DNA of 56,233 bases from Thermoflexus sp042408815. GTDB lineage: Bacteria > Chloroflexota > Anaerolineae > Thermoflexales > Thermoflexaceae. Shown piece by piece: positions 15,836 to 25,407 of this stretch. The notes beneath the pieces are model-generated. The model made no database searches, had not been told where the DNA came from, and was given only the letters and a program-made list of their open reading frames with translations. Numbering within the stretch: the first letter of the stretch is position 1; every line of letters begins with the position of its first letter. The DNA lies in the NCBI RefSeq assembly GCF_042408815.1, contig NZ_JBHOQR010000028.1, positions 1 through 56,233 on the forward strand, in the 5' to 3' direction. The position numbers were made by a program, and so were the translations under genes.

Positions 15836-18385
15836 TCATCTCACCACATGGAGCTGCGAGCCATTCGCAGTTTTGCGGACTTCGATCCGAACCGGGAAGG
15901 CGTCCTGGAACTCCTCCAAGTGGGAGATAATCAGGACCGTGGAGAATTCATCCTTCACGGTGTTCAGCGCCTCGATCAACCGTTCCCGGCCGGTCTGATC
16001 CTGGGAGCCGAATCCTTCATCCACCACCAGCAGCCGCAGCGGGGTCCCGGAGCGCCGGGCGAGCACCCGAGAGAGGGCCAGGCGAATGGCGAAATCGACC
16101 CGGAACTTCTCGCCGCCGGAGAAATTCTCATAGGGGCGCTCCTCCCCCTCATCCGAGATCAGGATGTCCAGAGTCTCCTGCACCGTGCCGCTCTTCGTTT
16201 CCCGCTGGGAACGGAATCGAACGGTGAGCCGTCCATCTGTCAACCGCTGGAGGATCCGGTTGGCCTCTTCCTCGATCTCCGGTAGGATGGTTTCGATGAT
16301 CATTGCCGGGATCCCGTTCCGGCTGAAGGCAACCTGCAGATCACGGTAAAGACCTTTCTCCTCCTCCAGCTGGATTTTTTCTTTCCGCAGCTGAACCAAC
16401 TCCTCCTCCAGGCGGTCGCAGTTCTCCAGCCGCTGCTTCGCCGCGATCACCCGATCCCGGGCTTCGCGCTCGGCCTGGCGCGCCGCTTCTACCCGTCGGC
16501 TTGCCTCCGGCATGATCTTCAACCGCTCCTCCAGGGCTTTCCGTTCCTCCTCCAGGCGCTCCCACTCTTTCTGCAGCCGATCCTGGCGCTCGCGCTCCAT
16601 CCGGTAGATCTCCTCCAGGCGATGGAGCGCCTCTTCCTCCTGCGGGATCCGCCGCTCCGCTTCCTGAAGGCGATGCCACTCCTGTCCGGCTTCTTCCAGC
16701 TCACGGACCCGACGGCGAAGCGCATCATGGGTCTCGATGTCGTAGCCCAGGGCCGCCAGGGCGGCATCGATTTCATGGAGGGCCGCCTGCTCCTCCGGAG
16801 CCACCCGGTCCTCCCGAAGCCGCTGCTCGATCTCCCGGAGGGCCTGTCGCTTTTCCTCCAGGCGCTGCAGCTCTCCCCGGATCTCCCGGAGCTCCGCTTC
16901 GATCTGCTCCATGCGGAGCTCCAGCCCGGAGAGCTCCTTTAGGAGGCGCTCGCACTCCTTGAGCCGGGCCTCCAGCTGGCCCTGCTCTTGATCGATCGCC
17001 TGGAGGCGCGCCTGGTTCTCCCGATAGCGATCGCCTCGACGACGGCCCTCCTGCTCCCATTCCTGCTGAAGGCGCCTCCGCTCCTCTTCTGGAAGCGGAC
17101 GCCGACAGGTCGGGCATTCGGCGCCGATCTGCGAGATCGCCTGGATCCGGGCCTCGAGATCTTTCATTTCCTGATAAAGCCGTCGGTTTTCGTTTTGACG
17201 CTCCCCCCGCTCGGTCTGCAAGGCCTGTTGCCGTTCTTTCAGGGTGCGGATCTCCTCCTCCAGCGCAGGCCGCTCATCGAGCCGCCTTCGGATGTTCGCG
17301 GCTTCCGCCTCCAGCTCCGATCGGCGCGCGGCCCGGGCGACGATGGCCTCAATCTCCGCCTGCAGCTGTCGTCGCTCTCCCTCCAGCCGCTCCCGGGCCA
17401 CCGCGATCCGCTTCTCCAGCTCCATGCGGCGTTCCCGGAGCGCATGGGCCTCCCGGGAAGCCTCCTCCATGCGCGCGAGGGCCTCCCGCGCGCGCTGGAG
17501 CTCCTCCCACGCAGCGAGGATCGCCTCCCGGCGGCGGGTCAGCTCCTGCCATCGGCCCAGGGATTCCTGAAGCTGAGCGATCTGCTCCTTCAGGCGGGCC
17601 AGATGGCCCTCGATTTCCCCTCGCTGTTCCTCCAGCTCTCGAAGACGCTCGCGCATAGCCCGCGCCCGGTCCTCATCCCGCCGCAACGCCTCCCATTCCC
17701 GCTCCGCAGCCTCCCGCTCCTCTTGCCGGGCCAGATGCTCCATCGAAGCCTGCCGGAAGGCCGCCTCATATTCCGGCCTCCGCTGAAGCTCCTGTTCGTG
17801 TTCATCCATGCGCCATTTCAGATTGTCCAGCTGGAGATCGATCTGGCGGATCTTCTCCTTCGCCCTCTCCTCCAGCTCTGCCCATTGATCCAGCCGCAGG
17901 ATCTCGGCCAGGACCTCCTTGCGCCCTGCCGGCGTCTTGGTGGTGAACTCGTCTGCGCGTCCCTGGCGGATGAAGGCCGAGTTCACAAACGTGTCGAAAT
18001 CGATCTGCAGGACCCGGTTGATCTCCTCCTGGGTTTCGCGGACTCCGGCGCCGGAGAGGACACGTTGACGAGGCGCCAGCATCTGGAAGTCCAGCATGAT
18101 GTTCCCCTTCCCCCGTCGTCGGACCCGGGTGACCCGATAGACAGCCTCCCCCAGCCGGAACGTCAGGCTCACCCGGGCTTCCTTCTCCCCTCGGTGGACC
18201 AAGTGATCCTGATCCCGATCCAGGCGGGATGTTCTGCCCCACAGCGCCCAGGTGATGGCATCCAGCAGGCTGCTCTTGCCCGCGCCGTTCGGCCCCACCA
18301 GGGCTGCCAGATGCAGGCCGGTGAAATCCAGTTCCCCCTCGCGGTAGCTCAGGAAATTCTTCAGCTCCAGCCGCACCAGCTCCAT
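15836..18385 (-). CDS. sbcC: SbcC/Rad50-type DNA repair ATPase
   Basis: 849-aa SMC-like ATPase. Seen: N-terminal Walker A GPNGAGKSS at 31-39, long Glu/Arg-rich coiled coils on both sides of a zinc hook C424-P-T-C427, and C-terminal ABC signature FSGGEKF followed by Walker B LLVVDEGFG. It partners the SbcD nuclease just upstream on the same strand; the complex processes double-strand breaks and hairpins. Length is normal for the Rad50-like form. The ATG is about 46 nt after the sbcD stop. Confidence 0.94.
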   Translation of the reverse strand: MELVRLELKNFLSYREGELDFTGLHLAALVGPNGAGKSSLLDAITWALWGRTSRLDRDQDHLVHRGEKEARVSLTFRLGEAVYRVTRVRRRGKGNIMLDFQMLAPRQRVLSGAGVRETQEEINRVLQIDFDTFVNSAFIRQGRADEFTTKTPAGRKEVLAEILRLDQWAELEERAKEKIRQIDLQLDNLKWRMDEHEQELQRRPEYEAAFRQASMEHLARQEEREAAEREWEALRRDEDRARAMRERLRELEEQRGEIEGHLARLKEQIAQLQESLGRWQELTRRREAILAAWEELQRAREALARMEEASREAHALRERRMELEKRIAVARERLEGERRQLQAEIEAIVARAARRSELEAEAANIRRRLDERPALEEEIRTLKERQQALQTERGERQNENRRLYQEMKDLEARIQAISQIGAECPTCRRPLPEEERRRLQQEWEQEGRRRGDRYRENQARLQAIDQEQGQLEARLKECERLLKELSGLELRMEQIEAELREIRGELQRLEEKRQALREIEQRLREDRVAPEEQAALHEIDAALAALGYDIETHDALRRRVRELEEAGQEWHRLQEAERRIPQEEEALHRLEEIYRMERERQDRLQKEWERLEEERKALEERLKIMPEASRRVEAARQAEREARDRVIAAKQRLENCDRLEEELVQLRKEKIQLEEEKGLYRDLQVAFSRNGIPAMIIETILPEIEEEANRILQRLTDGRLTVRFRSQRETKSGTVQETLDILISDEGEERPYENFSGGEKFRVDFAIRLALSRVLARRSGTPLRLLVVDEGFGSQDQTGRERLIEALNTVKDEFSTVLIISHLEEFQDAFPVRIEVRKTANGSQLHVVR

Positions 18386-18431
18386 GACGTCCTCCCATGC
18401 GGATCCGGGAAGGATCCCTCCTCGCCCCAGA

Positions 18432-19700
18432 TCACGCCTCTGTTTCTTTTTTCATCAGCTGTTCCGCGGCACGGAGCAAACGAGCGCGCCGCTCCGGATC
18501 CGGCGGTGGATCCTGGGACTCCAGGTAGCGCTCCAGCAGCTCCAACGGGGTGAGGCGCTCGACCTCGCTCAGAGCGATGCGAGCACGGCGGGCTTCCTCC
18601 CTTTCCATCTGGATGGCGGAGACATAGAACGCGCCTGCTTTCTCCAGCTCCTCCCGTATCCTGATCTCCCGCAGCCTTTCCCCTTGCTCCGGGCGGATGC
18701 GCAGGCGCACCCGCACCACGGCTTCCCGAAGGGAGAGAGCGTCACGGCGGATCTGGGCGATGGCCGCCATCTCGGGATCGGAGGCGTTCCGGAGATCGAT
18801 CGACAGCGTGATGAACCGACGGGCTGGAAGCTCCACGAAACGCCATTGCGTCTTCCCTCGCCGCACCTCGACCCAACAGAACCCTTTCGGCTCCCCCTCC
18901 TCCGTGAAATCCACCCGCTCCACACTCCCGCTATATACGATGGGGGGGGAACCGTTGCCCACCTCTTGGTGCTTATGGATGTGGCCCAGGGCCACATAGT
19001 CGATGGCTGAATACTGAAACATCGATGGGGGCAAGACCACATCGTGGCCGATCATCACCTGGCGTTCGGATCCATAGACAGCCCCCTCGATGGAGAAATG
19101 GCCCGCCACTATCGTCGGCAAAGCGGGATCGATTTCGGTCTCCAGCATGCGTCGCAGGAGAAGATAGAGGGCCTCGCGGAGTTTGTGATCCAGCTCCTCC
19201 GCGGGAAGGTTCCGCCACGCCTCATCCTTGAGGAGCCGCGCCCGCATCGGGAACGGCATGGCGATCAGCTGGAGGAGGCCCCGGCGGGTCCGAATCCGAT
19301 GCACCGCCTCCCGACGCCCGACCATCAGGCGTTCCCCTTCCCGCAACAGGGGCCGGAACTCCCCGAAGATATCCAGAGGGGTGGCCCGCTTCTCCATCCC
19401 CGGCAGGTCATGGTTGCCAACCAGTAGAAACACTGGGATCCCGGCCTCCAGCAGGCGGCGGAGGCGGGCCGCGAACTCTCTCAAATAGGTCGGGGAGGGA
19501 TCCCGGTTTTTGAAAGCATCACCACAGAAGAGCACCAGGTCAGCCTCCCCTTCGATCGCATGCTCCACCACATGATCGAAGGCCTGCAGGAAATCGACCA
19601 CCCGCCGGTTCAGGCCGGTTTGAGGATCGATCTGACCATAGGTCTCTATGCCGATGTGCAGATCCGCGAAGTGAAGCACCCGGATCGGTTCCCCGGTCAT
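18432..19700 (-). CDS. sbcD: SbcD/Mre11-type exonuclease
   Basis: 422-aa metallophosphoesterase nuclease. Seen: phosphoesterase motifs FADLHIG (D13, H15), LFCGDAFKNRD, LVGNHDLPG, the histidine-bearing VAGHFSIEGA and LGHIHKHQEV, then a C-terminal domain ending in a basic/acidic helix expected to bind the SbcC coiled coil. It is the first gene of the sbcDC pair. AGAGGT sits 9 nt before the start. Confidence 0.94.
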   Translation of the reverse strand: MTGEPIRVLHFADLHIGIETYGQIDPQTGLNRRVVDFLQAFDHVVEHAIEGEADLVLFCGDAFKNRDPSPTYLREFAARLRRLLEAGIPVFLLVGNHDLPGMEKRATPLDIFGEFRPLLREGERLMVGRREAVHRIRTRRGLLQLIAMPFPMRARLLKDEAWRNLPAEELDHKLREALYLLLRRMLETEIDPALPTIVAGHFSIEGAVYGSERQVMIGHDVVLPPSMFQYSAIDYVALGHIHKHQEVGNGSPPIVYSGSVERVDFTEEGEPKGFCWVEVRRGKTQWRFVELPARRFITLSIDLRNASDPEMAAIAQIRRDALSLREAVVRVRLRIRPEQGERLREIRIREELEKAGAFYVSAIQMEREEARRARIALSEVERLTPLELLERYLESQDPPPDPERRARLLRAAEQLMKKETEA

Positions 19701-19869
19701 AGCGGGCTACCTCTGACGGAGCGAACACAAGGTGTGTTCCGCTTTGAAGACCGCGTGAGGAATGATGCGGTTGGGCTCAAGCCGGAAAGATGGGACGCCC
19801 CCTCCCGCCTTCTTCAGGAAAAGGAACATTCGGCGGGGAAATGCCCGGCCGCCCTCCGATCCGTCCTTT

Positions 19870-20604
19870 TCAATGACGCCACCGACGCCAACTCCAACGG
19901 AGGACCAGGAGGCTTCCCCAGATCCCAAACAGAATAAACGTCCATCGGACTCCCGCCAGGAAGGATCCCAGGATCGCCTCGAAACCGAGGCGGTTCCTCG
20001 GGGCCGATCCAGTCCCCGGAACGGGCGTAGGGGTTGGGCCTGGGGTCGCCGTGGGAGGGAGTTCGATCCGAATCGTCGGGGTCAGAACCAACGTGCCGGT
20101 CGGTTCCGGTTCGATGGTTGGAGCGATGACTGCCGTCGGAGTCGGGGTAGGCTGAGCGTTCGCGACCCGATATCCTGGGAAGAGGAAATCCCGATGGCCC
20201 CCTCCTTGATCCCATACGCGAATCAGGATGACATACTCCCCATCCGGGAAGAGCCGGGTATCCCACGTGGCCAGCACCGTGGGCGCATCCGCGCGGACCG
20301 GGCGACCCTGCACCAGCCAGCGCCACTCCTTGGTGAAGTCATAGGCGTCCAGGATCGCCACATCGTATTTAGCGAAGTTCGGATGGGTCGCGATCCCCAC
20401 GATATCCACGGTGCCCCAGACGGGCTGATTGCGCGGGGGAGAAATCACCTGGGCCTGGAAATCACCCTGGGCCTGGGCTCGATCGAGCCCCCACAACCCC
20501 AGGAGGCCGATCAGCATCAGCCCGATCCCCCACCGTGCCGCCTTCCAGAGGCCCGTAGCGCTCTTCCCGCTCTGGATCGCGATCGGCTCGGGCTTCCCCG
20601 ACAT
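19870..20604 (-). CDS. Secreted, membrane-anchored Ig-like domain protein
   Basis: About 244 aa. An N-terminal hydrophobic signal/anchor (GIGLMLIGLLGLWGL) is followed by an extracellular beta-sandwich-like domain with the pattern ISPPRNQPVWGTVDIVGIA, a Trp-rich middle and LATWDTRLFPDGEYVILIRV. A Thr/Pro linker and a C-terminal transmembrane helix with a short Arg-rich tail follow. This domain recurs in secreted Chloroflexota proteins; function unknown. Start options: ATG 20604 after GAAGGG, or ATG 20622, which overlaps the stop of the preceding zinc-ribbon gene (ATGA). I give 20604. Confidence 0.72.
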   Translation of the reverse strand: MSGKPEPIAIQSGKSATGLWKAARWGIGLMLIGLLGLWGLDRAQAQGDFQAQVISPPRNQPVWGTVDIVGIATHPNFAKYDVAILDAYDFTKEWRWLVQGRPVRADAPTVLATWDTRLFPDGEYVILIRVWDQGGGHRDFLFPGYRVANAQPTPTPTAVIAPTIEPEPTGTLVLTPTIRIELPPTATPGPTPTPVPGTGSAPRNRLGFEAILGSFLAGVRWTFILFGIWGSLLVLRWSWRRWRH

Positions 20605-20618
20605 CGGGCCCTTCCCCT

Positions 20619-20846
20619 TCATCCGTGGAGCCCGCAGGCGGCGCAATGATGCGAGGAACAGGCCGCACACCCGGTGGAACCGACCACCATCTTCCCATCG
20701 CTGATGGCCGCGAAAAGAGAAATCAGACGGCCTGTCCGGGGGCTACCACACTCCGTGCAGGGGGCCGGATCATCCGCCTGGGCGATCCCGCGCAGGAGCT
20801 CAAACTTCGCGCCGCAATCCCGACAGAGATATTCATAAAGCGGCAT
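20619..20846 (-). CDS. FmdB-type zinc ribbon protein
   Basis: 75-aa protein beginning MPLYEYLCRDCGAKFELL, the FmdB-family signature, with a zinc ribbon made by CxxC (CRDC) and CTEC. The C-terminal 25 residues are Cys/His-rich (CAACSSHHCAAC), as in many family members. It is proposed to be regulatory; the role is not established. The start is chosen at the conserved MPLYEY; the frame is open upstream but unlike the family. The downstream secreted-protein gene is coupled or 15 nt away. Confidence 0.85.
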   Translation of the reverse strand: MPLYEYLCRDCGAKFELLRGIAQADDPAPCTECGSPRTGRLISLFAAISDGKMVVGSTGCAACSSHHCAACGLHG

Positions 20847-20962
20847 GCCGAACGCCTCCCGCCTCCGTTTGTCCGATTCCACCTGGAACCCGGCCACCAT
20901 TTTAACCCGAACTGGAACGAAACTGCCCGGCCTTCCCCCCATCCCCCTGATCGGTTCAGCGC

Positions 20963-22192
20963 TCAGGCGCCTGGGGATGGAGCGGGCTCTTCCACGTGAG
21001 CCGTCGAGGGGTTAATGAGCCCCAGCGCCCGCCCGACCCGCTCGAAAATCTCCAGACCCCGCTCCAGCTGCTCATCGGTGTGGGTGGCCATATAGGAGGT
21101 GCGCAGGAGCTGTTTCCCGGGAGGGACTGCAGGCCCTACCACGCAGTTCACGTAGACACCCTCTTCGAACAGGGCCTTCCAGGCCAGAGCGGTCTGGATA
21201 TCATCGCCGATGATGATCGGGACGATCGGGGTCTGACTAGGCCCGATATCGAAGCCCAGGCGCCGGAGCTCATAGCGCATTTTGGCGCCGATCTCATTCA
21301 CCCGCCGGATCCGCTCCGGCTCCTCTAGCATGATCTCAAGGGCCGCCAGCACGGCGGCCACATTGGGGGCAGGCAGGCTGGCGCTGAAGATCAGGGAGCG
21401 GGCGTGATGCTGGATGTAATGGATTACGGGCTCATCCCCAGCGATGAAGCCCCCGATGGAGGCAAAGGACTTGCTGAAAGTGCCCATAATGAGATCCACC
21501 TGCTCCGTGAGCCCGAAATGGGCTGCTGTCCCCCGCCCGTTGGGGCCAAGCACTCCCAGGGAATGGGCATCGTCGACCATCAGCCGCGCCCCATGCTTGC
21601 GACAGACCTCCACCAACTGCGGCAGGGGGGCAATATCGCCGCCCATCGAATAGACGCCATCCACCACCACCAGCTTACCGGCCTGCGGAGGCAGGGCAGC
21701 CAGCTGTCGCTCCAGGGCGGCGATGTCATTGTGGGAGAATCGCTTGGTGATCCCCAGGGACATCCGGGCGCCGTCCACGATGCTGGCGTGATCTTCCTTG
21801 TCCAGGATCACGTAATCCCCCCGCCCGACTAACGCGGAGATCGTCCCCAGGTTGGTCTGGTAGCCGGTGGAGAACACCAGCGCCGCCTCCTTTCCGACGA
21901 AGGCCGCCAGGCGCTCCTCGAGCTCCCGATGCAGGCGCAGCGTTCCGTTCAGGAAGCGAGAGCCGGTGCATGAGGTTCCATACCGCCTCAACGCATCGAT
22001 GGCCGCCTCTTTGACTTTCGGGTGGGTGGTCAATCCGAGATAGTTATTGGATCCGAACATCAGGATGCGGCGCCCCTGGTAAATCACCTCGGTCCCCTCG
22101 GTGTCATCCAGGGGGATAAAATACGGGTAGAAGCCGGCCGCCATCGCCTCTTTTGCCGTAGTGAACTCATAGCACTTCCCAAAGATATCCAT
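20963..22192 (-). CDS. Serine palmitoyltransferase-like alpha-oxoamine synthase
   Basis: 409-aa PLP enzyme that condenses an amino acid with an acyl-CoA or acyl-ACP with loss of CO2. Seen: the N-terminal FYPYFIPLD, FGSNNYLGLTTHPKVKEAA, SRFLNGTL, the H135 motif DHAS, VDDAHSLGVLG, and PLP lysine K241 in GTFSKSFASIGGFIAG. TFSKSFAS plus the Y-P-Y-F start is the pattern of bacterial serine palmitoyltransferases, whereas the KBL at 1200-2402 has TLSKAFG. Start chosen at ATG 22192 behind GGAGGGAGCG. It would make a long-chain base for sphingolipids; another acyl-aminoketone product is possible. Confidence is high for the family, moderate for the substrate. Confidence 0.78.
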   Translation of the reverse strand: MDIFGKCYEFTTAKEAMAAGFYPYFIPLDDTEGTEVIYQGRRILMFGSNNYLGLTTHPKVKEAAIDALRRYGTSCTGSRFLNGTLRLHRELEERLAAFVGKEAALVFSTGYQTNLGTISALVGRGDYVILDKEDHASIVDGARMSLGITKRFSHNDIAALERQLAALPPQAGKLVVVDGVYSMGGDIAPLPQLVEVCRKHGARLMVDDAHSLGVLGPNGRGTAAHFGLTEQVDLIMGTFSKSFASIGGFIAGDEPVIHYIQHHARSLIFSASLPAPNVAAVLAALEIMLEEPERIRRVNEIGAKMRYELRRLGFDIGPSQTPIVPIIIGDDIQTALAWKALFEEGVYVNCVVGPAVPPGKQLLRTSYMATHTDEQLERGLEIFERVGRALGLINPSTAHVEEPAPSPGA

Positions 22193-22349
22193 CGCTCCCT
22201 CCATCCGGGTTCTCCGGTTCGTGGCGCCCACCATCGGGATGAACGTTGATCGGGCCTTCGCAGAGGCAGGATACGCTTTCCCCACTCCCCGCGGCTCCCA
22301 GGGAACCCGGGGCCGGCCTCTTATCCCGCCCCGGGTTTTACACCCTTTC

Positions 22350-22377
22350 ATTGTAGGGAGAGCGCTCTTGAAGTCAA
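22350..22377 (-). promoter_or_regulatory. Sigma-70 type promoter for the serine-palmitoyltransferase-like gene
   Basis: On the minus strand, -35 TTGACT (22377-22372), a 16-nt spacer, and -10 TACAAT (22355-22350). It predicts a leader of about 150 nt before ATG 22192. The rest of the 22193-22617 gap shows no gene or other clear signal. Confidence 0.6.
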
Positions 22378-22617
22378 TCCCCGCCTATTTCGGAACGTGT
22401 CCTCATCCGGTTCACCGCCGGGGAGGGGCACAAGGGCTCGCCGCCCGGTCGGAGCCACGAACCGGGGCCGCTTCAGCGGGTCGCCAGCCAGGATTTGCCT
22501 CCCGCTCTGTCTCTCGGTTAGGATGATGGTAAACGATGGGGAGCCCGATGAGGAAAGGCACAGGGCTGCTGCGCCTGGATGGCTGCTCCCCGGACTTCCG
22601 GTGGGGAATGAGGTCGG

Positions 22618-23697
22618 ATGCGCGGATTGCTGGATCTATCCCTGGAGGAGCTCACGGAGCTCGTAACGAGCTGGGGAGAGCCCCCTTACCGTGCCCGCCA
22701 GATCTGGGGGTGGGTCTACCGGCGTGGCGCCGTCACCTTTGAGGCGATGACCGACCTGCCCAAAGCCCTGCGCGCCCGGCTCACGGAGACCTTCACGCTC
22801 CAGACCTTGCGCCCGCTGGCCGAACGGGTCTCCCAGGATGGGTGGACCCGGAAGTGGCTCTTCGCATTGCCCGATGGCGCCGAGGTAGAAGCTGTCCTGA
22901 TGGAATACCCGGACCGGCGCACCGCATGTGTCTCGACCCAGGCCGGTTGCGCGATGGGGTGCCCCTTCTGTGCCACCGGGCAGATGGGCCTGTTGCGCAA
23001 CCTCACCCCCGGTGAGATCGTGGAGCAGGTCCTCTGGATCGCCCGCTGGCTGGCCGCCCATGGCGAGCGATTGACCCATGTCGTGTTCATGGGGATGGGC
23101 GAGCCTTTCGCCAACTACGCCAGCACCGCGAAAGCGCTGCGCCTGCTGATCCATCCAGATGGCCTTCATCTGGGCCAGCGCCGGATCACCGTTTCCACGG
23201 TGGGGATCGTCCCGGGCATCCGGCGATTTGCGCGGGAAGGATGGCAGATCAATCTGGCCATCTCCCTGCACGCCGCCACCGATGAGCTGCGCAATCGACT
23301 GGTTCCCATCAACCGTGTTTATCCCCTTCGCGCATTGATGGCGGCAGTTCGCGATTACATCGAGCAAACCCGCCGACGGGTCACGTTCGAGTGGGTGATG
23401 ATCCGCGGGGTCAACGACACGCCGGAACAGGCGGAGGCGCTGGTGGAATGGATCCGGGGGATGTTGGCCCATGTGAACCTCATCCCTCTCAACCCCACCC
23501 CGGGGTTCCCAGGGGCAGCCTCTCCGCCGGAGCGGGTGGAGGCTTTCCGACATGTCCTGGAAAAGGCAGGGATCCCCTGCACCGTCCGCGTGCGACGGGG
23601 AATCGATGTGGCGGCGGGCTGCGGCCAGCTGCGGGCGGAGATCCCTGGGCGCCGTCCGCAGATCGCTGGCCCTCTCCTCCGGGAGGTGCCCGCATGA
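22618..23697 (+). CDS. rlmN: Dual-specificity RNA methyltransferase RlmN (23S A2503 / tRNA A37)
   Basis: 359-aa radical SAM methyltransferase making 2-methyladenosine. Seen: N-terminal helical domain with PYRARQIWGWVY, the acceptor-cysteine motif ACVSTQAGC (C104), the radical SAM cluster C111/C115/C118 (CAMGCPFC), GMGEPFANY, the SLHAATDELR segment and a C-terminal AAGCGQL resolving cysteine. Start ATG 22618 follows GAGGTCGG. Its TGA overlaps the rpe start (ATGA). Confidence 0.95.
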   Translation: MRGLLDLSLEELTELVTSWGEPPYRARQIWGWVYRRGAVTFEAMTDLPKALRARLTETFTLQTLRPLAERVSQDGWTRKWLFALPDGAEVEAVLMEYPDRRTACVSTQAGCAMGCPFCATGQMGLLRNLTPGEIVEQVLWIARWLAAHGERLTHVVFMGMGEPFANYASTAKALRLLIHPDGLHLGQRRITVSTVGIVPGIRRFAREGWQINLAISLHAATDELRNRLVPINRVYPLRALMAAVRDYIEQTRRRVTFEWVMIRGVNDTPEQAEALVEWIRGMLAHVNLIPLNPTPGFPGAASPPERVEAFRHVLEKAGIPCTVRVRRGIDVAAGCGQLRAEIPGRRPQIAGPLLREVPA

Positions 23698-24371
23698 AGG
23701 AGATCCGGATCGCGCCTTCGATCCTCTCGGCCGATTTCGCCTGCCTGGCCCGGGCGGTGACGGAGGTGGTCGAAGCAGGGGCAGACTGGATCCATGTGGA
23801 CGTGATGGACGGTCACTTCGTCCCGAACCTGACGTTCGGGATGCCGATCGTCGCGGCGCTGCGCCGCGTCACCCGGCTTCCCCTGGATGTGCATTTGATG
23901 ATCGAAGCTCCAGAGCGTTATCTCGAGGCGTTCGCCCGCGCAGGGGCCGATCGTTTGATTGTGCATGTCGAGGCCTGCCCTCACCTGCACCGAGTGATCC
24001 AGGGGATTCGAGGGCTGGGCCTGCGGGCCGGCGTGGCGCTGAACCCAGCCACGCCCTTGAGCGCGCTCGAGGAGATCCTGCCCGATGTGGACCAGGTGCT
24101 GATCATGACCGTCAACCCCGGATTTGGCGGCCAGGCGTTCATCGAGCGCATGCTGGAAAAGGTGCGCCGGGCCCGGAGGATGATCGATGCCCTGGGTCGA
24201 TCCATCGAGCTGGAGGTGGACGGCGGGGTGGGGCCAGAGAACGCCCCAGCCCTGGTGGAAGCAGGCGCAACGGTGCTGGTCGCTGGGGCCTCGATCTTCG
24301 AGGCCCCGGAAGGACCCACGGAAGCCCTCCGGCGTCTTCGAGAAGCGATCCAGCACGTCCACGCTGGATGA
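23694..24371 (+). CDS. rpe: Ribulose-phosphate 3-epimerase
   Basis: 225-aa TIM-barrel enzyme interconverting ribulose-5-P and xylulose-5-P in the pentose phosphate pathway. Seen: IAPSILSADFACL at the N-terminus, the metal/catalytic segment HVDVMDGHFVPNLTFG, DVHLMIEAPERYL, MTVNPGFGGQAFI and DGGVGPEN. Start ATG 23694 lies within the rlmN stop (4-nt overlap) behind GGGAGG, so the two are translationally coupled. Confidence 0.96.
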   Translation: MKEIRIAPSILSADFACLARAVTEVVEAGADWIHVDVMDGHFVPNLTFGMPIVAALRRVTRLPLDVHLMIEAPERYLEAFARAGADRLIVHVEACPHLHRVIQGIRGLGLRAGVALNPATPLSALEEILPDVDQVLIMTVNPGFGGQAFIERMLEKVRRARRMIDALGRSIELEVDGGVGPENAPALVEAGATVLVAGASIFEAPEGPTEALRRLREAIQHVHAG

Positions 24372-24458
24372 CCCGGTTCCGGGCGGAAGATCTGAGGGCC
24401 TGGAGATGCCGAAGGCCTCCCTCCAGAACCCGGATCCCCTCGGCTAGCGGAGAGGACC

Positions 24459-25346
24459 ATGGGGCTTTATGGCGCGGTCGAAGCGGGCGGCACGAAATTT
24501 CTCTGCGCTGTCGGAACGGGGCCGGAGGATCTGCGAGCGGTGACCCGCATCCCGACCACGACCCCGGAAGAGACGATGGGGCGCGTGGTGGCGTTCTTCC
24601 AGGCTTTCGGGCATGAGCTTCGGGCGATCGGGATCGGCGCTTTCGGCCCCCTCGATCTGAACCCCCGTTCCCCCACCTTCGGCACCATCCCCACCACCCC
24701 CAAGCCGGGATGGTCCGGCGTGAATCTCTTGCAGCCCCTTCAGGAAGCCTTGCGGGTCCCCGTCTACCTGGAAACGGATGTGAACGCCGCTGCGGTCGGA
24801 GAAGGGCGATGGGGCGCGGCTCGAGGCGTGGAAACCTTCGTGTATCTGACCGTGGGGACAGGCATCGGGGGCGGCGCAGTGGTCCATGGACGGCTGCTCC
24901 ATGGTGCGCTCCATCCGGAAATGGGGCATATCCGCATCCCGCATGACTGGGAGCGGGATCCCTTCCCCGGGGTCTGTCCGTTCCATGGGGATTGTCTGGA
25001 GGGGCTGGCCTCCGGGCCGGCGCTGGAGGCCCGATGGAGGCGACCTCCCGAATCCCTGCCCGGAGATGATCCCGCGTGGGATCTGGAGGCGGAGTATCTG
25101 GCCCTGGGCTTGCAGAATATCCTCTGCGTCCTGGCCCCAGAGCGAATCATCCTAGGGGGTGGCGTGATGGAAAACCGGAGCCTGTTCCCCCGGATCCGGC
25201 AACGGGTCAGGGAGCTGTTAAATCGCTATCTCCCAATCCCCGCGTTGCAGGGAGACCTCGTGGATTACATTGTGCCTCCGGCGCTGGGCGAGCGCGCGGG
25301 GTTGCTCGGAGCACTCGCCCTCGCCATGAGCGAGGGGGAGCCCTGA
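24459..25346 (+). CDS. ROK family sugar kinase (fructokinase-like)
   Basis: 295-aa ROK kinase. Seen: AVEAGGTKF phosphate-binding motif near 5-13, the FGPLDL and NAAAVGE segments, TVGTGIGGG near 129-137, and the ROK zinc motif HPEMGH with CPFHGDCLEGLASGPA (about 150-187). These sequence details match the fructokinase/mannokinase branch (YdhR type) better than glucokinase. It is 87 nt behind rpe on the same strand, so probably co-transcribed with a pentose/hexose pathway gene. Confidence 0.85.
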   Translation: MGLYGAVEAGGTKFLCAVGTGPEDLRAVTRIPTTTPEETMGRVVAFFQAFGHELRAIGIGAFGPLDLNPRSPTFGTIPTTPKPGWSGVNLLQPLQEALRVPVYLETDVNAAAVGEGRWGAARGVETFVYLTVGTGIGGGAVVHGRLLHGALHPEMGHIRIPHDWERDPFPGVCPFHGDCLEGLASGPALEARWRRPPESLPGDDPAWDLEAEYLALGLQNILCVLAPERIILGGGVMENRSLFPRIRQRVRELLNRYLPIPALQGDLVDYIVPPALGERAGLLGALALAMSEGEP

Positions 25347-25407
25347 TTTCTCCCTTGGGGGACGCTTTCACGGGGCCATGGCCCTCCTCCCGGCCAGGCT
25401 CCGGTCC

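Noticed and set aside
20963..22192. Second KBL or BioF
   Set aside because: PLP-site and N-terminal motifs match serine palmitoyltransferases better, and a KBL in its usual tdh-kbl context is already present.
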